The notes: a model not told the origin generated them from the sequence alone. A stretch of 64,000 nt of DNA from Actinocrispum wychmicini (GCF_004345645.1 NZ_SLWS01000006.1:62001-126000); one strand, 5' to 3'; shown: positions 32,330 to 41,563, counted from the first letter of the stretch. Made by a program: numbers and translations.

Positions 32330-33466
32330 TCACAAGGTGGCCAGAACCTCGGCGAACCTGGCGATCTGGTCGGGTGACACGAAATAGTGCGGCGACGCGC
32401 GGACCAGTTTCTTCAGGCCGCGCCGGGTCATGTCGAACAAAGTGGACGAATCGTAGGTGACCGACACCGCCACCCCGTTGTCCCACAGAAAGTCACGGAC
32501 CTCCTCGGCCTCGTGACCGGCCACCGAGAAACTGACTATTCCGCACTGCTCGGCGCCGAGGTCGCACACGGACACACCGGGGATCTCGGAAAGCAACGTC
32601 CGGGTCATCGAGGCACGCGCGGACACCTCGGCGGCGATTTCCGCGATTCCCAGCGACAGCGCGTACCGGGCCGCGGCGATGAAGCCGAGACGGTCGGCGA
32701 CGCTGTATTCCCACAGTTCGAACGCCTTGGCGTTGTTCGCGACGGTGAACCGGTCGGCCGACTCCCAGAGGGCCGCGCGGCCGTCGATCAGTCGCGGCGA
32801 GAGCCCTCGGACCGCGAGCACGCCTGTCCCGCGCGGCCCACGCAGCCATTTGCGGCCGGACGCGGTGACCGCGTGGACGGACTCCAGCGAGACGGGCAGT
32901 TGACCGAGTGACTGGCAGGCGTCCAACACGACCACGGCACCCACTGAACGAGCCGCCTCGGCGACCTCATGGACCGGGTTGACGAGGCCGCCGTTCGTGG
33001 GCACATGCACCAACGACACGAGCTTGACGCGTGAGTCCAGCATGTCGCGTAACGCGGTCACGTCCACCGCGCCGGTGGCGTCCGACGGGATCGGCTCGAT
33101 CTGGACCCCCAGGTTCAGCAGGGCGAGCGCGTTGCTGTGGTACTCCACCTCGGTCACCAGCGCCCGGTCGCCGGGTTCCAGTCGCAGGCTGTCCAACGCC
33201 GCCAGCCAGGAGCGGCTGGCGCTGTCGGTGAACGCGACCTCGTCCGGGGAACAGGCCAGCAGGGAGGCGAGCACGTCATAGCCCGCGCGCAGGTCGTCCG
33301 CGCGTTCCGCGGCGGCCCGGTAGCCGCCGATCTCGGCCTCCCGACGCAGGTGGTCCTGGATTTCGTGGAGAACCGGGGTGGGCGGCAGGGACGAGCCCGC
33401 GTTGTCCAGGAAGATCAGGTCTCGGCAACCAGGGGTGTCCGCGCGTACCGCGTCGAGATCGATCAC
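32330..33466 (-). CDS. Class V aminotransferase-fold PLP enzyme
   Basis: A 378-residue fold-type I PLP protein of the aminotransferase class V group (cysteine desulfurase, isopenicillin N epimerase and EgtE relatives). It shows FLDNAGSS near the N-terminus, the VTEVEYHSN block, LDACQSLGQLPV and the PLP lysine region SGRKWLRGPRGTG. The cysteine desulfurase active-site cysteine loop is not obvious. The most likely roles are epimerase, beta-lyase or desulfurase-like activity. GTG 33466 has TAGTTT (33474-33479, minus strand) 7 bases upstream. It lies between nadC's neighbour and hisD without clear ties to either pathway. Confidence 0.88.
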   Translation of the reverse strand: MIDLDAVRADTPGCRDLIFLDNAGSSLPPTPVLHEIQDHLRREAEIGGYRAAAERADDLRAGYDVLASLLACSPDEVAFTDSASRSWLAALDSLRLEPGDRALVTEVEYHSNALALLNLGVQIEPIPSDATGAVDVTALRDMLDSRVKLVSLVHVPTNGGLVNPVHEVAEAARSVGAVVVLDACQSLGQLPVSLESVHAVTASGRKWLRGPRGTGVLAVRGLSPRLIDGRAALWESADRFTVANNAKAFELWEYSVADRLGFIAAARYALSLGIAEIAAEVSARASMTRTLLSEIPGVSVCDLGAEQCGIVSFSVAGHEAEEVRDFLWDNGVAVSVTYDSSTLFDMTRRGLKKLVRASPHYFVSPDQIARFAEVLATL

Positions 33467-33476
33467 AGTTCAGAAA

Positions 33477-35084
33477 CTACCTGGGTTTCCACTGTTGCAG
33501 GTTCCACCAGGGACCCCAGGTGGCGTCCTGGCCGGCGCCGTCCACGACCGGCTGGTACCCGGTCCAGTTGCGGCGCAGCAGGTACGTGTGGTCGACACCG
33601 GCGAGGACGACCATCGTCGGGCCTTCGATGTACGTCCGCTGCAACTGCCGGTACGCGACCGCGCGCTGCGCCGGGTCGGTGGTCGCACGGGCCGCGTCCA
33701 GCGGGACGGCGAGCTTCGGGTCGCCGTGCAGCAGCGGGTACAGCGCCAGGTCCGGGTCGAACGGTTCGCCGACGGTTCGCACGGTCGCGTCCGTGGGCGC
33801 GGGGGCGCCGATCTTGGTCAGCACCTGGACGCCGACCGCGTCCGCGTCCGCGGCGAACGCGGTGGCCAGGTCACGGGCCACGGTGTCGCCGGCCGGGTAG
33901 GCGATGGTGAACTGGGCCTGCGTGGGGCCCTTCATCCGGATGCCGTTCGAGCCGGCGACCCAGCCGCCCGCGTCCAGCAGGGCCTTGGCGGTCTTCACGT
34001 CGTACGCGAACTTCGCGGACGGCTCGAAGAACTCGGCCAGCACCGGCGAGACCGGCGTGGACGCCGGCGTGCCGCGGCCGGCCAGCGGGCCGTCGACCAT
34101 GTTCTGCCGGTTCATCGCGTAGTTCAGCGCCAACCGGATCGTCGGGTCCGCGGTGACCGGGTTGCCAGCGGGCATGAAGACGGCCTCGACACCGGCGCTG
34201 TGCTGCGGCAGAACGGCGAACGCGTCGGCCTTGTCGAACGTCTTGGCCAACGCGGGCGGCAGCACGGCACTGTCGAGCTTGCCGTCCCGGATCAGCCTGG
34301 CCCGGGTCTCGTCGTCCGGGACGAACTGGATGGTCACGCGCGCCACTGTTGGCGCGCCGCCGAAGTAGGACGTGTTGGCACGTAACGTCATGCTCTCGCC
34401 GTGCTTCCACTCCTGCAGCTGGTACGGGCCGGTGCCGACCGGTGCCTGCGCGCCCGGCTGGTTCACCGGCGCCGGCTGCGCGAACGCCTCGCTCGGCAGG
34501 ATGCCGAGTACCAGCAGGTCCGGGAAGGGCGCGTACGGCTGGGCCAGGTCGAACCGCACGACCGAGCCCTTCGGCGGGGTGGTCGCGCTGGTCGGCGGCC
34601 GGCTGCTGGTGGGCGGTGCGGTGGTGGCTGAGGGTGTGGTGGTCGGGACCTCGGTGACGTTGGTGATCATGCTGTAGCGGTCCCGCAACGGCGATTGGTA
34701 CGCCGGGTCCAGCAACGCCTTGTACGTGGCGATCACGTCCTGGGCGTCGAACGCGCTCCCGTCCGCGAACTTCACGTCGCCGCGCAGTGGCACGCTCCAC
34801 GACTTGCCGTCCGCCGACGGTGTCGGCAGGTCCGTAGCGAGCGTGGGGGCGAGGCTCAGATCCGCTTGGTGTTCGAGCAGGCCGTCGTACAGCTTCGCCG
34901 CGCCGTCCTCGCCGTAGCCCGCGAGCGGGTTGACCGACGTGGGCTCGTTCGGCACGGCCAGTACCAGCGCGGTGCTGTCCGTGCCGCCGGACGCGGTCGG
35001 GGTGGGTGCCGCGGTGCAGCCGACAACCGGTGCCAGCGCGACGATCAGCAGCGCACAGCGCAGGTTGAATCGGGGACGGGACAC
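33477..35084 (-). CDS. Family 5 extracellular solute-binding lipoprotein
   Basis: A 535-residue lipoprotein of the oligopeptide/nickel-binding family. The signal peptide has RPRFNLRCALL followed by a hydrophobic core and a lipobox ending VVGC with Cys23 as the lipid site; Lgt from this window would modify it. The body shows PLRGDVKFADGSAFDAQDV, and then GTGPYQLQEWKHGESMTLRAN, typical of DppA/OppA. A 30-residue Thr/Pro/Ser-rich insert lies near residue 150 (PTTTPSATTAPP onward), an unusual internal linker. No permease genes are adjacent, so the partner transporter is encoded elsewhere. GTG 35084 has TAGGGT 7 bases upstream. Confidence 0.92.
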   Translation of the reverse strand: MSRPRFNLRCALLIVALAPVVGCTAAPTPTASGGTDSTALVLAVPNEPTSVNPLAGYGEDGAAKLYDGLLEHQADLSLAPTLATDLPTPSADGKSWSVPLRGDVKFADGSAFDAQDVIATYKALLDPAYQSPLRDRYSMITNVTEVPTTTPSATTAPPTSSRPPTSATTPPKGSVVRFDLAQPYAPFPDLLVLGILPSEAFAQPAPVNQPGAQAPVGTGPYQLQEWKHGESMTLRANTSYFGGAPTVARVTIQFVPDDETRARLIRDGKLDSAVLPPALAKTFDKADAFAVLPQHSAGVEAVFMPAGNPVTADPTIRLALNYAMNRQNMVDGPLAGRGTPASTPVSPVLAEFFEPSAKFAYDVKTAKALLDAGGWVAGSNGIRMKGPTQAQFTIAYPAGDTVARDLATAFAADADAVGVQVLTKIGAPAPTDATVRTVGEPFDPDLALYPLLHGDPKLAVPLDAARATTDPAQRAVAYRQLQRTYIEGPTMVVLAGVDHTYLLRRNWTGYQPVVDGAGQDATWGPWWNLQQWKPR

Positions 35085-35094
35085 ATCCGAGACC

Positions 35095-35973
35095 CTATCC
35101 GGATGAGCCCGCCCTCGCCTGGGAATTGGCTGAAACAAGATCCATCCCGAGGTCGAGTGCGGGCGCGGAGTGCGTCAAGGCGCCGACCGACACGTAGTCC
35201 ACCCCGGTTTCGGCGTATGCCCTGGCCACATCCAGGGTCAGCCCGCCGGACGACTCCAGCTGGGTGATCCCGCCGGCGGCCCGGCTGCGGCGCACGGCTT
35301 CCGCGCACTGTTGCGGGGTGAAGTTGTCCAGCAGGACCAGTTCCGCGCGTAGCGCGAGGGCCTCGTCCAGTTGCTCCAGGCTGTCCACCTCCACCTCACA
35401 CGGCAGATGCGGCGCACGGGCCCGCGCGGCGGCCAGCGCGTTGGTGATGGAACCGGCGGCCATGACGTGGTTGTCCTTGATGAGAACAGCGTCACCGAGG
35501 CCCAGCCGGTGGTTGACGCCACCGCCCTGCGTCACGGCGTACTTCTCCAACAACCGCAGTCCGGGCAGCGTCTTGCGCGTATCACGCACGGCACAGCCAG
35601 TTCCTGCGATCGCGTCGACCCACGCGGCGGTCGCGGTGGCGACGCCGGACAGGTGGCACAGCAGGTTCAGGACCGTGCGTTCGGCCGTGAGCAGGCCGCG
35701 CAACGAGCCGCGCACGATCAGCGCGGGCTCGCCGGGGACGAGGCGACTGCCGTCGGGAGCCTGCCGGATGACGGCGAAGTCGTCGAGTACACGGTCGAAG
35801 ACCGCGAGCGCCACCGGTCCACCGGCCAGCACACCGGGTTTACGGGGCGTGATCTCGGCGATGCCGACCGCGTCCGCCGGGACCGTGGCCTCGGTCGTCA
35901 CGTCGGGGCCGTACCGGAGATCTTCTTCCAACGCGCGTTCCACAACAGCTGTCATGTCAGCGATATCGATCAT
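35095..35973 (-). CDS. nadC: Nicotinate-nucleotide pyrophosphorylase (quinolinate phosphoribosyltransferase)
   Basis: A 292-residue enzyme that joins quinolinate and PRPP to nicotinate mononucleotide, releasing CO2. The N-terminal lobe has EEDLRYGPDVTTEA, and the barrel shows TRKTLPGLRLLEKYAVTQGGGVNHR with its basic residues, LIKDNHV, EVEVDSLEQL and LESSGGL. Length and motifs are normal. The ATG overlaps the nadB stop by ATGA, so it is the last gene of the nadABC operon. Confidence 0.97.
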   Translation of the reverse strand: MIDIADMTAVVERALEEDLRYGPDVTTEATVPADAVGIAEITPRKPGVLAGGPVALAVFDRVLDDFAVIRQAPDGSRLVPGEPALIVRGSLRGLLTAERTVLNLLCHLSGVATATAAWVDAIAGTGCAVRDTRKTLPGLRLLEKYAVTQGGGVNHRLGLGDAVLIKDNHVMAAGSITNALAAARARAPHLPCEVEVDSLEQLDEALALRAELVLLDNFTPQQCAEAVRRSRAAGGITQLESSGGLTLDVARAYAETGVDYVSVGALTHSAPALDLGMDLVSANSQARAGSSG

Positions 35974-37586
35974 GCCGCACTCCTCAGCAGAGTGTCCGCG
36001 GCCAGGACGGGCTGGCCGGACGGGTTGAGCCGGACGGCGAGACTGCGTTGCCAGGACGTCCTGACCTCCGGCCAGTCGGTACGCACATGGCAGCCGCGGC
36101 TTTCGGTCCTGGCCGCCGCCGCCGCGATCAGGGCGCGGGCGACCAGGGTCAGCGCGGCGTCCTCCACCCGTTCCCGGGTCTTCAGCACCGTATCCACTGT
36201 GGACACGTCCAGCACCGAGCCGACCAGGGCGAGACCTTCGGCGTCCCGGCCGATCCCCGCGTACCGGCTCATCACGCGCTGCAGCATGTCCCGGTCCGCG
36301 ACCGGAGCCGACGGCAGGATGCCGCGCACCCCGGCACGCGGATCCCCCAGCATCCCCGCGGCGAGATCCGCCGCGACGGCCTGCGCGGCCCGCGCGCCGA
36401 CGACGAGACCCTCAAGCAAGCTGTTGGAGGCCAACCGGTTGGCCCCGTGCAGGCCGGTCCGGGCGACCTCGCCGGCCGCGTACAGGCCGGGCACCCCGGT
36501 CCGGCCATCCACAGTGGACACCACACCGCCGCAGGCGAAGTGGGCCGCCGGGGCGACCGGGATCGGCTCGGTCGTCGGGTCGACGCCGACCGACTCGCAC
36601 GCGGCGAACACCGTCGGGAACCGGCGCCGGAACACGTCCGCGGCCAGGTGCGTGGCGTCCAGGAAGACGTGGTCGTCCACGCCGCCGGGCTGTTCGGCCA
36701 TCCGGCGGGCGATCGCCGCCGCCACCACGTCCCGGGGCGCGAGGTCTTCGAGCGGGTGCACCCCTTGCATCACACGGCAACCCGTCGCGTCGACAAGCAC
36801 CGCGCCCTCACCGCGCACAGCCTCGGTGACCAGCGGGCATCGGCCACGCGCACCCGGCCCCGTGTACAGCACAGTCGGATGGAACTGCACGAACTCGACG
36901 TCCGCGGCGGGCGCGCCGGCACGCAACGCCAACGCCAGGCCGTCGGCGGTCGCGACCTCGGGGTTCGATGTCGCCTGATACAGCTGGCCGACGCCGCCAG
37001 TGGCCAGCAGCACCGCCGGGGCACTCACCACGCCAGGCACGCCGTTCGGGTCCAGCACCTGCAGACCCACCACGGCGCCGGCAGGCGTTCGGATAGTGTC
37101 GACCGCGATGTGGTTTTCCAGCAACGGAACGCGCCCGTCCTGCGTGGCGGCCAGCAGCGCCCGCTCCACCTCGGCGCCGGTGGCGTCACCGCCCGCGTGC
37201 ACGACCCGGAACGCGCTGTGTCCGCCTTCCCTTGTCCTGGCGAGCTTTCCGTCCGTCCCCGGGTCGAACACCGCACCCAGCTTGCGCAACCGCGTCACGG
37301 CCATCGCGCCGCCCGCGAGGATCGCCTCGACGGCGTCCTGCTCGCACAAGCCGACTCCGGCCACCAAAGTGTCCTGGACGTGCGCGGATACTGTGTCGCC
37401 TTCGTCGTGCTCGTTGGGCAGCACGACGGCGACGCCGCCCTGTGCCCAGCGGGTGTTGCCCGAACTGGCCGCGGCCTTGGTGATCACCAGGACACGTAAC
37501 CCCAGCGCACGGGCTTCCAGGGCGGCGGTCAGCCCGGCCACCCCGGTGCCGGCGACGATCAGGTCCGCCCTGGCCTCCCAGTTCAC
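35970..37586 (-). CDS. nadB: L-aspartate oxidase
   Basis: A 538-residue flavoprotein that oxidises L-aspartate to iminoaspartate, the first step of NAD synthesis. It has the FAD loop VAGTGVAGLTAALEA, SSGNTRWAQGGVAV, the succinate-dehydrogenase-like HSAFRVVHAGG and QFHPTVLY blocks, and AAHFACGGV and GLHGANRLASNSLLEG at the C-terminal half. GTG 37586 makes a GTGA overlap with nadA; the longer open frame upstream is not coding. Iminoaspartate is passed to NadA. Confidence 0.97.
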   Translation of the reverse strand: MNWEARADLIVAGTGVAGLTAALEARALGLRVLVITKAAASSGNTRWAQGGVAVVLPNEHDEGDTVSAHVQDTLVAGVGLCEQDAVEAILAGGAMAVTRLRKLGAVFDPGTDGKLARTREGGHSAFRVVHAGGDATGAEVERALLAATQDGRVPLLENHIAVDTIRTPAGAVVGLQVLDPNGVPGVVSAPAVLLATGGVGQLYQATSNPEVATADGLALALRAGAPAADVEFVQFHPTVLYTGPGARGRCPLVTEAVRGEGAVLVDATGCRVMQGVHPLEDLAPRDVVAAAIARRMAEQPGGVDDHVFLDATHLAADVFRRRFPTVFAACESVGVDPTTEPIPVAPAAHFACGGVVSTVDGRTGVPGLYAAGEVARTGLHGANRLASNSLLEGLVVGARAAQAVAADLAAGMLGDPRAGVRGILPSAPVADRDMLQRVMSRYAGIGRDAEGLALVGSVLDVSTVDTVLKTRERVEDAALTLVARALIAAAAARTESRGCHVRTDWPEVRTSWQRSLAVRLNPSGQPVLAADTLLRSAA

Positions 37587-38581
37587 TCGCCACCGCCTGG
37601 CTTGCCGACCTCGATCATCCGGCGCACCGAGGCCCGCGCCCGCTCGGCCGTCTGGGCGTCGACGTGCACCTCGTCCTTGACCAGTCGCAGGCTCCGCAGC
37701 AGCGCGGCCGGCGTGATCATCTTCATGTACTTGCAGGACGCGCGGTCGTTCACCGCCTGGAAGTCGATCTCCGGCGCGGCTTTGCGCAGCTGGTGCAGCA
37801 TGCCGACCTCGGTCGCCACCAGCACCGAGGTGGCCCGGGTCGAGCGGGCCTGGGTGACCATGTCGCCGGTGGACAGGATCTTCACCTTGTCCGACGGCAC
37901 AATCCCCTCGCCGGCCAGGTAGAGCGCCGACGTCGCGCAGCCGCATTCCGGGTGCACGAACAGGTCCGCGTCCGGGTTGGCCGCGGCCCGCTCGGCCAGC
38001 TCGGCGCCGTTGATGCCGGCGTGCACATGGCACTCACCGGCCCAGATGTGCATGTTCCGCCGGCCGGTGATCCGCTTGACGTGCGCGCCGAGGAACTGGT
38101 CCGGGCAGAACAGCACCTCGCGGTCCTCGGGAATCGAGGCGACCACGTCGACCGCGTTGGACGACGTGCAGCAGATGTCCGTCTCCGCCTTCACCTCGGC
38201 CGTTGTGTTCACATAGGACACAACGACGGCCCCAGGGTGTTCGGCCTTCCAGGCGCGCAGGTCGGCGCCGGTGATGGAGTCGGCGAGCGAACAGCCGGCG
38301 CGGGCGTCCGGGATCAGCACGGTCTTGTCCGGCGACAGGATCTTGGCCGTCTCCGCCATGAAGTGCACGCCGCAGAAGACGATCGTGGACTTGTCGCTCT
38401 CCGCCGCGATCCGGGACAGCGCCAGCGAGTCGCCGGTGACGTCGGCGATGTCCTGGATCGCCGGCAGCTGGTAGTTGTGCGCGAGCAGGACGGCGTCACG
38501 CTGGTCCACCAGGCGCCGTACTTCGTCCCGCCATGCCGCGTCCGGCTCCACCCCGGAATAGGGCTCCAGCAGTGCGGTCAT
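37583..38581 (-). CDS. nadA: Quinolinate synthase A
   Basis: A 332-residue iron-sulfur enzyme that condenses iminoaspartate with dihydroxyacetone phosphate to quinolinate. Cluster cysteines appear in VFCGVHFMAE, the region around DICCTSSNAV and HPECGCATSAL. Family blocks LLAHNYQLPAIQDIAD and WAGECHVHAGI are clear. ATG 38581 follows AGGAGG with a 5-base gap, the strongest ribosome binding site near the nad genes. Its promoter region, shared with the divergent regulator, has a 7-bp inverted repeat. Confidence 0.97.
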   Translation of the reverse strand: MTALLEPYSGVEPDAAWRDEVRRLVDQRDAVLLAHNYQLPAIQDIADVTGDSLALSRIAAESDKSTIVFCGVHFMAETAKILSPDKTVLIPDARAGCSLADSITGADLRAWKAEHPGAVVVSYVNTTAEVKAETDICCTSSNAVDVVASIPEDREVLFCPDQFLGAHVKRITGRRNMHIWAGECHVHAGINGAELAERAAANPDADLFVHPECGCATSALYLAGEGIVPSDKVKILSTGDMVTQARSTRATSVLVATEVGMLHQLRKAAPEIDFQAVNDRASCKYMKMITPAALLRSLRLVKDEVHVDAQTAERARASVRRMIEVGKPGGGE

Positions 38582-38615
38582 TCGGTCCTCCTAGATCGAG
38601 GTTTCCGTTCCGGAG

Positions 38616-38638
38616 GTTTTCGCCTTAGGATCGAAAAC
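38616..38638. promoter_or_regulatory. Inverted-repeat operator between nadA and the NrtR-type gene
   Basis: GTTTTCG (38616-38622) and CGAAAAC (38632-38638) form a perfect 7-bp inverted repeat around 9 bases, ending exactly at the ATG of the regulator. TAGGAT (38626-38631) in its centre is a -10 candidate 7 bases before that ATG. The site also lies about 35 bp upstream of nadA on the other strand. Placement and symmetry are those of an NrtR autoregulatory operator. Confidence 0.75.
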
Positions 38639-39343
38639 ATGGTCGATACTACCACCGACGCCCCACCGCTCGGCCACGAAGTCCTGGCGGCCGTGCTCCA
38701 GGTGAGAGCGGGATCACTCCAGGTCCTGCTGTGGGAACGCGCCATGGAGCCGCACGCGCACCGATGGTCACTGCCGGGTGGGCGGCTGCGCCTGGACGAG
38801 GACGTGGAGCACTCGATCCGCCGCCAGCTCAAGGAGAAGGTCGACGTCCGCCAGCTCGCGCACGTCGAACAGCTGGCCGTGTTCTCGGCGCCCAACCGCG
38901 TGCCCGGTCCCCGCTTGGTCGCCTCCGCGTTCCTCGGTCTCGTGCCGTCCGACAACGACCCCGAGCTGCCGTCCGACACCCGCTGGCACCCCGTCGATGA
39001 CCTTCCGCTGACCGCGTTCGACCACGAGGCGATCGTGCTGCGGGCGCGCAACCGTTTGCGGGCGAAGTTGTCGTACACGAACATCGGGTTCGCGCTGGCC
39101 CCGCCGAGGTTCACGGTGTCCGCGCTGCGTGAGCTGTACTCGGCGGCGCTGGGCTACCGGGTGTCCGCGACCAACCTGCAACGCGTGCTTTCCCGGCGTG
39201 GCCTGCTCGAACCCACCGGCGACACGACCCGGCCAGGCCGCGCGGGCGGCCGGCCCGCGGCGCTGTTCCGGTTCACCGAGCCGAGCATGCAGGTGACCGA
39301 TCCGTTCGCTGTCTTCCGCCCGCCCGCTGCGAAACCGTCGTGA
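38639..39343 (+). CDS. NrtR-type regulator of NAD biosynthesis (Nudix fold plus winged helix)
   Basis: A 234-residue protein. Residues 1-150 are a Nudix fold and residues 155-215 a winged helix, FALAPPRFTVSALRELYSAALGYRVSATNLQRVL followed by the RRGLLEPTG wing. This layout is that of NrtR, the repressor of nad genes in many bacteria. The Nudix box at 48-70 is degenerate: Q63, K67 and D69 replace the canonical E, E and G, so pyrophosphatase activity is unlikely, as expected for a sensor. The gene is divergent from nadA, and an inverted repeat lies just before its ATG. The ligand would be an ADP-ribose-like NAD metabolite (family knowledge). Confidence 0.88.
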   Translation: MVDTTTDAPPLGHEVLAAVLQVRAGSLQVLLWERAMEPHAHRWSLPGGRLRLDEDVEHSIRRQLKEKVDVRQLAHVEQLAVFSAPNRVPGPRLVASAFLGLVPSDNDPELPSDTRWHPVDDLPLTAFDHEAIVLRARNRLRAKLSYTNIGFALAPPRFTVSALRELYSAALGYRVSATNLQRVLSRRGLLEPTGDTTRPGRAGGRPAALFRFTEPSMQVTDPFAVFRPPAAKPS

Positions 39344-39361
39344 TGGTCGTAGCGTGGACAC

Positions 39362-40042
39362 GTGCCCGAATCGCTGCCGCTGTTTCCGCTGCAGACGGTG
39401 TTGCTGCCGGGAGCCAACCTGCCGCTGCACATCTTCGAACCGCGCTACCGCCAGCTGACCGTCGACCTGGTCACCGGCTCGGTGCCGGACAAGCGCTTCG
39501 GCGTGCTCGCGGTCAAGGCGCCCGCCCTGACCGAGGTCGACAAGGTCGACCAGCTGCAGGCCATCGGCTGCACCGCGGTGTTACGCCACGCGACGCGTCT
39601 GCCCGACGGTCGCTACGACATCGTCACCACGGGAGAGCGTCGCTTCCGGCTGCTGGACCTGGACGCCACCAGCGCGCCCTATCTGCTGGGCACCGTCGAG
39701 TGGGTGCCGGACGCGCAGATCCCGTCGGCCGCCCTTGACCGGGTCCCCGCGCTGGCCGAGTCCGCACGCCGCGCGTACCGCCGATACTGCGAGGCGGCGT
39801 GGGAGCGCGGTGACTGGACCGAGCCAGGCCCGGAGACCACGCTGGAGAACCTCGCACACCTGCTGGCCGCGGACTGCCTGCTCCCGATTGAGGACAGGCA
39901 GCACCTGCTGACCGAGATACGCCCGTTGCACCGGCTGCGCATGGTCCACCGGTTCCTCACCCGCGAGGCCGGCATCATCTCCGCGCTGCACGCGGTGCCG
40001 GCACCGGCTTCGGCGTTCGCGGCCCCGATGAACCTGAACTGA
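39362..40042 (+). CDS. LON substrate-binding-domain protein
   Basis: A 226-residue protein consisting of a LON N-terminal (PUA-like) domain alone, with no ATPase or protease. It begins LPLFPLQTVLLPGANLPLHIFEPRYRQL, the standard LON-N opening, and shows GCTAVLRHATRLPDGRYDIV and GERRFRLL later. Stand-alone LON-N proteins are widespread in actinobacteria and their role is not established. GTG 39362 has TAGCGT 6 bases upstream, so a leaderless start is likely. It begins 18 bp after the NrtR-type gene. Confidence 0.92.
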   Translation: MPESLPLFPLQTVLLPGANLPLHIFEPRYRQLTVDLVTGSVPDKRFGVLAVKAPALTEVDKVDQLQAIGCTAVLRHATRLPDGRYDIVTTGERRFRLLDLDATSAPYLLGTVEWVPDAQIPSAALDRVPALAESARRAYRRYCEAAWERGDWTEPGPETTLENLAHLLAADCLLPIEDRQHLLTEIRPLHRLRMVHRFLTREAGIISALHAVPAPASAFAAPMNLN

Positions 40043-40108
40043 CTCCTCTTCGGGCCGTCCCTCGGGCAGGGCCGGGCCAGTCGGACCGCGCGTCGATAGC
40101 CTCCGCCT

Positions 40109-40966
40109 GTGATCTTGGAGACATACCGCGGCGACGCGGGGAACGGGCTCGCGCTGCACCCCGACGGCGACCGGTTCGTGTCGGCCGGCGGGAACGTGAT
40201 CTCGGTGTGGAGCCGGCGGCAAGGTGAACGGCTCGGCCGGATCGGGACCGACCTGGCCGGCGGGATCTACCGGCTGGCGATCATGGGCGAGCACGTGTTC
40301 GCCGGGTGCCTGTCGGACGGCGACGAGTACGACGGCCGTGTCCTCGAACTGGATCTCGCGTCCGGCGAGGTGATAACGGCGTATCAGCCGGAACTCGACG
40401 CGCCCACCGGGTATTTCGTGGTGTCCGCGGACCACGTCGTGTCCGCGGGGTCGGAGTCGTTGCACCTGTGGGACATCGGCTCCGCGCGACCGCGGTGGTC
40501 ACTCAAGGGGCAGTACTCAATCGCCGGCCTGCACGGCGACACGGTAGTCGCGTGGACGCCAGGCGTGATGGAGGTGCGCACCGCCGCGGACGGCGCGCCG
40601 ATCCGGTCCTTCGAGGTCGACGCCGAGGACTTCGGGTACGTCACCCCGGTGTTCCTGGCCGACGGCCGGTCACTGTGGACGTTCGAGTCCGACAGTTTCG
40701 CCGTGATCGACCACGAGGCCGGCGCGGTGCTGCGCTGGTCACCGGAGCACGACGGCGAGATCACCTCGATCTCGGTGTCCGCGGACGAGTCCCGGATCCT
40801 GACCAGCAGCCAGGACGGCACGTTCCGGGTATGGGACGCCTCGACCTTCGAGTACACCGAGGTCCGGGTCGGGGACATCGCGTGGTCCGCCCGGTTCGTG
40901 GACGGCGACCAGCACGTGCTCGTGGCGACGTCCGAGGACCGGCTGGAAGTGCGTTCCCTACCCTAG
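40109..40966 (+). CDS. WD40/beta-propeller repeat protein
   Basis: A 285-residue protein made of repeating blades of about 40 residues, with LALHPDGDRFVSAGGNVISVWSRR, VVSAGSESLHLWD and ISVSADESRILTSSQDGTFRVWDAS as the clearest. No signal peptide or membrane segment is seen, so it should be cytoplasmic and act in protein binding. GTG 40109 has TAGCCT 6 bases upstream. Its 3' end overlaps that of the convergent DUF2567 gene by 9 bp. Confidence 0.88.
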   Translation: MILETYRGDAGNGLALHPDGDRFVSAGGNVISVWSRRQGERLGRIGTDLAGGIYRLAIMGEHVFAGCLSDGDEYDGRVLELDLASGEVITAYQPELDAPTGYFVVSADHVVSAGSESLHLWDIGSARPRWSLKGQYSIAGLHGDTVVAWTPGVMEVRTAADGAPIRSFEVDAEDFGYVTPVFLADGRSLWTFESDSFAVIDHEAGAVLRWSPEHDGEITSISVSADESRILTSSQDGTFRVWDASTFEYTEVRVGDIAWSARFVDGDQHVLVATSEDRLEVRSLP

Positions 40967-41563
40967 GCGGCGGCCCAGGTCGTCCATGCCGTTCCAGGCG
41001 GCCAGCACGCCGTACGCCAGCGCGGTCGCCAACGGCTGGGCCATCACCGCCCACACCGACTCCAGTTTCGGCGCGAGCGACACGACGTCACCGAGCTTCG
41101 TCGCGGTCGGCGACGAGAAGATCCACCCAGTGAACATCCCGGTCAGCATCAACGCCAGGAACGCGGCGCCCAACGAACCGAGCACCGCCCCGATCATGAC
41201 GACCGGTCCCCGGCGCTCCCGCATGAACCACACGGCCACACCGACCAGGAGACCGGCACCCAGGCCGAGCGCGACGAAGATCGCGATGGCGTCGAACCGG
41301 TGGTAGCTCTCCTCGGTCAACGGGATCAGCACCCCGTTCTGCGCGACCACCTTGAGCTGGCCCGGCGCGAGCCGCGACCACAGCCACCCGACCGGGATCC
41401 CCACCAGCGACACCAGCGAGAACACGCTGACCGCCGGCAGGATGTCGGCCTTGACCCGCACCTTCGGCCGCGGCACCGGCGGCAGCCGGAACGGGTAGGG
41501 CGCGTACTGCGGAACCTCCACCGGCGTGTCTGTCCGCTGCGCCTCCACCGGCGGCTCCGCCAC
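40958..41563 (-). CDS. DUF2567-family membrane protein
   Basis: A 201-residue protein with a proline-rich cytoplasmic N-terminus (VEVPQYAPYPFRLPPVPRP) and four hydrophobic segments. It matches the DUF2567 family, represented in M. tuberculosis by Rv1591, which also neighbours bioB and the nad genes. The loop after the first helix (GWLWSRLAPGQLKVVAQNG) is family-typical. Function unknown. It lies 38 bp upstream of the bsaP-bioB genes' 3' end on the same strand, as in the mycobacterial order. Confidence 0.85.
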   Translation of the reverse strand: MAEPPVEAQRTDTPVEVPQYAPYPFRLPPVPRPKVRVKADILPAVSVFSLVSLVGIPVGWLWSRLAPGQLKVVAQNGVLIPLTEESYHRFDAIAIFVALGLGAGLLVGVAVWFMRERRGPVVMIGAVLGSLGAAFLALMLTGMFTGWIFSSPTATKLGDVVSLAPKLESVWAVMAQPLATALAYGVLAAWNGMDDLGRRLG

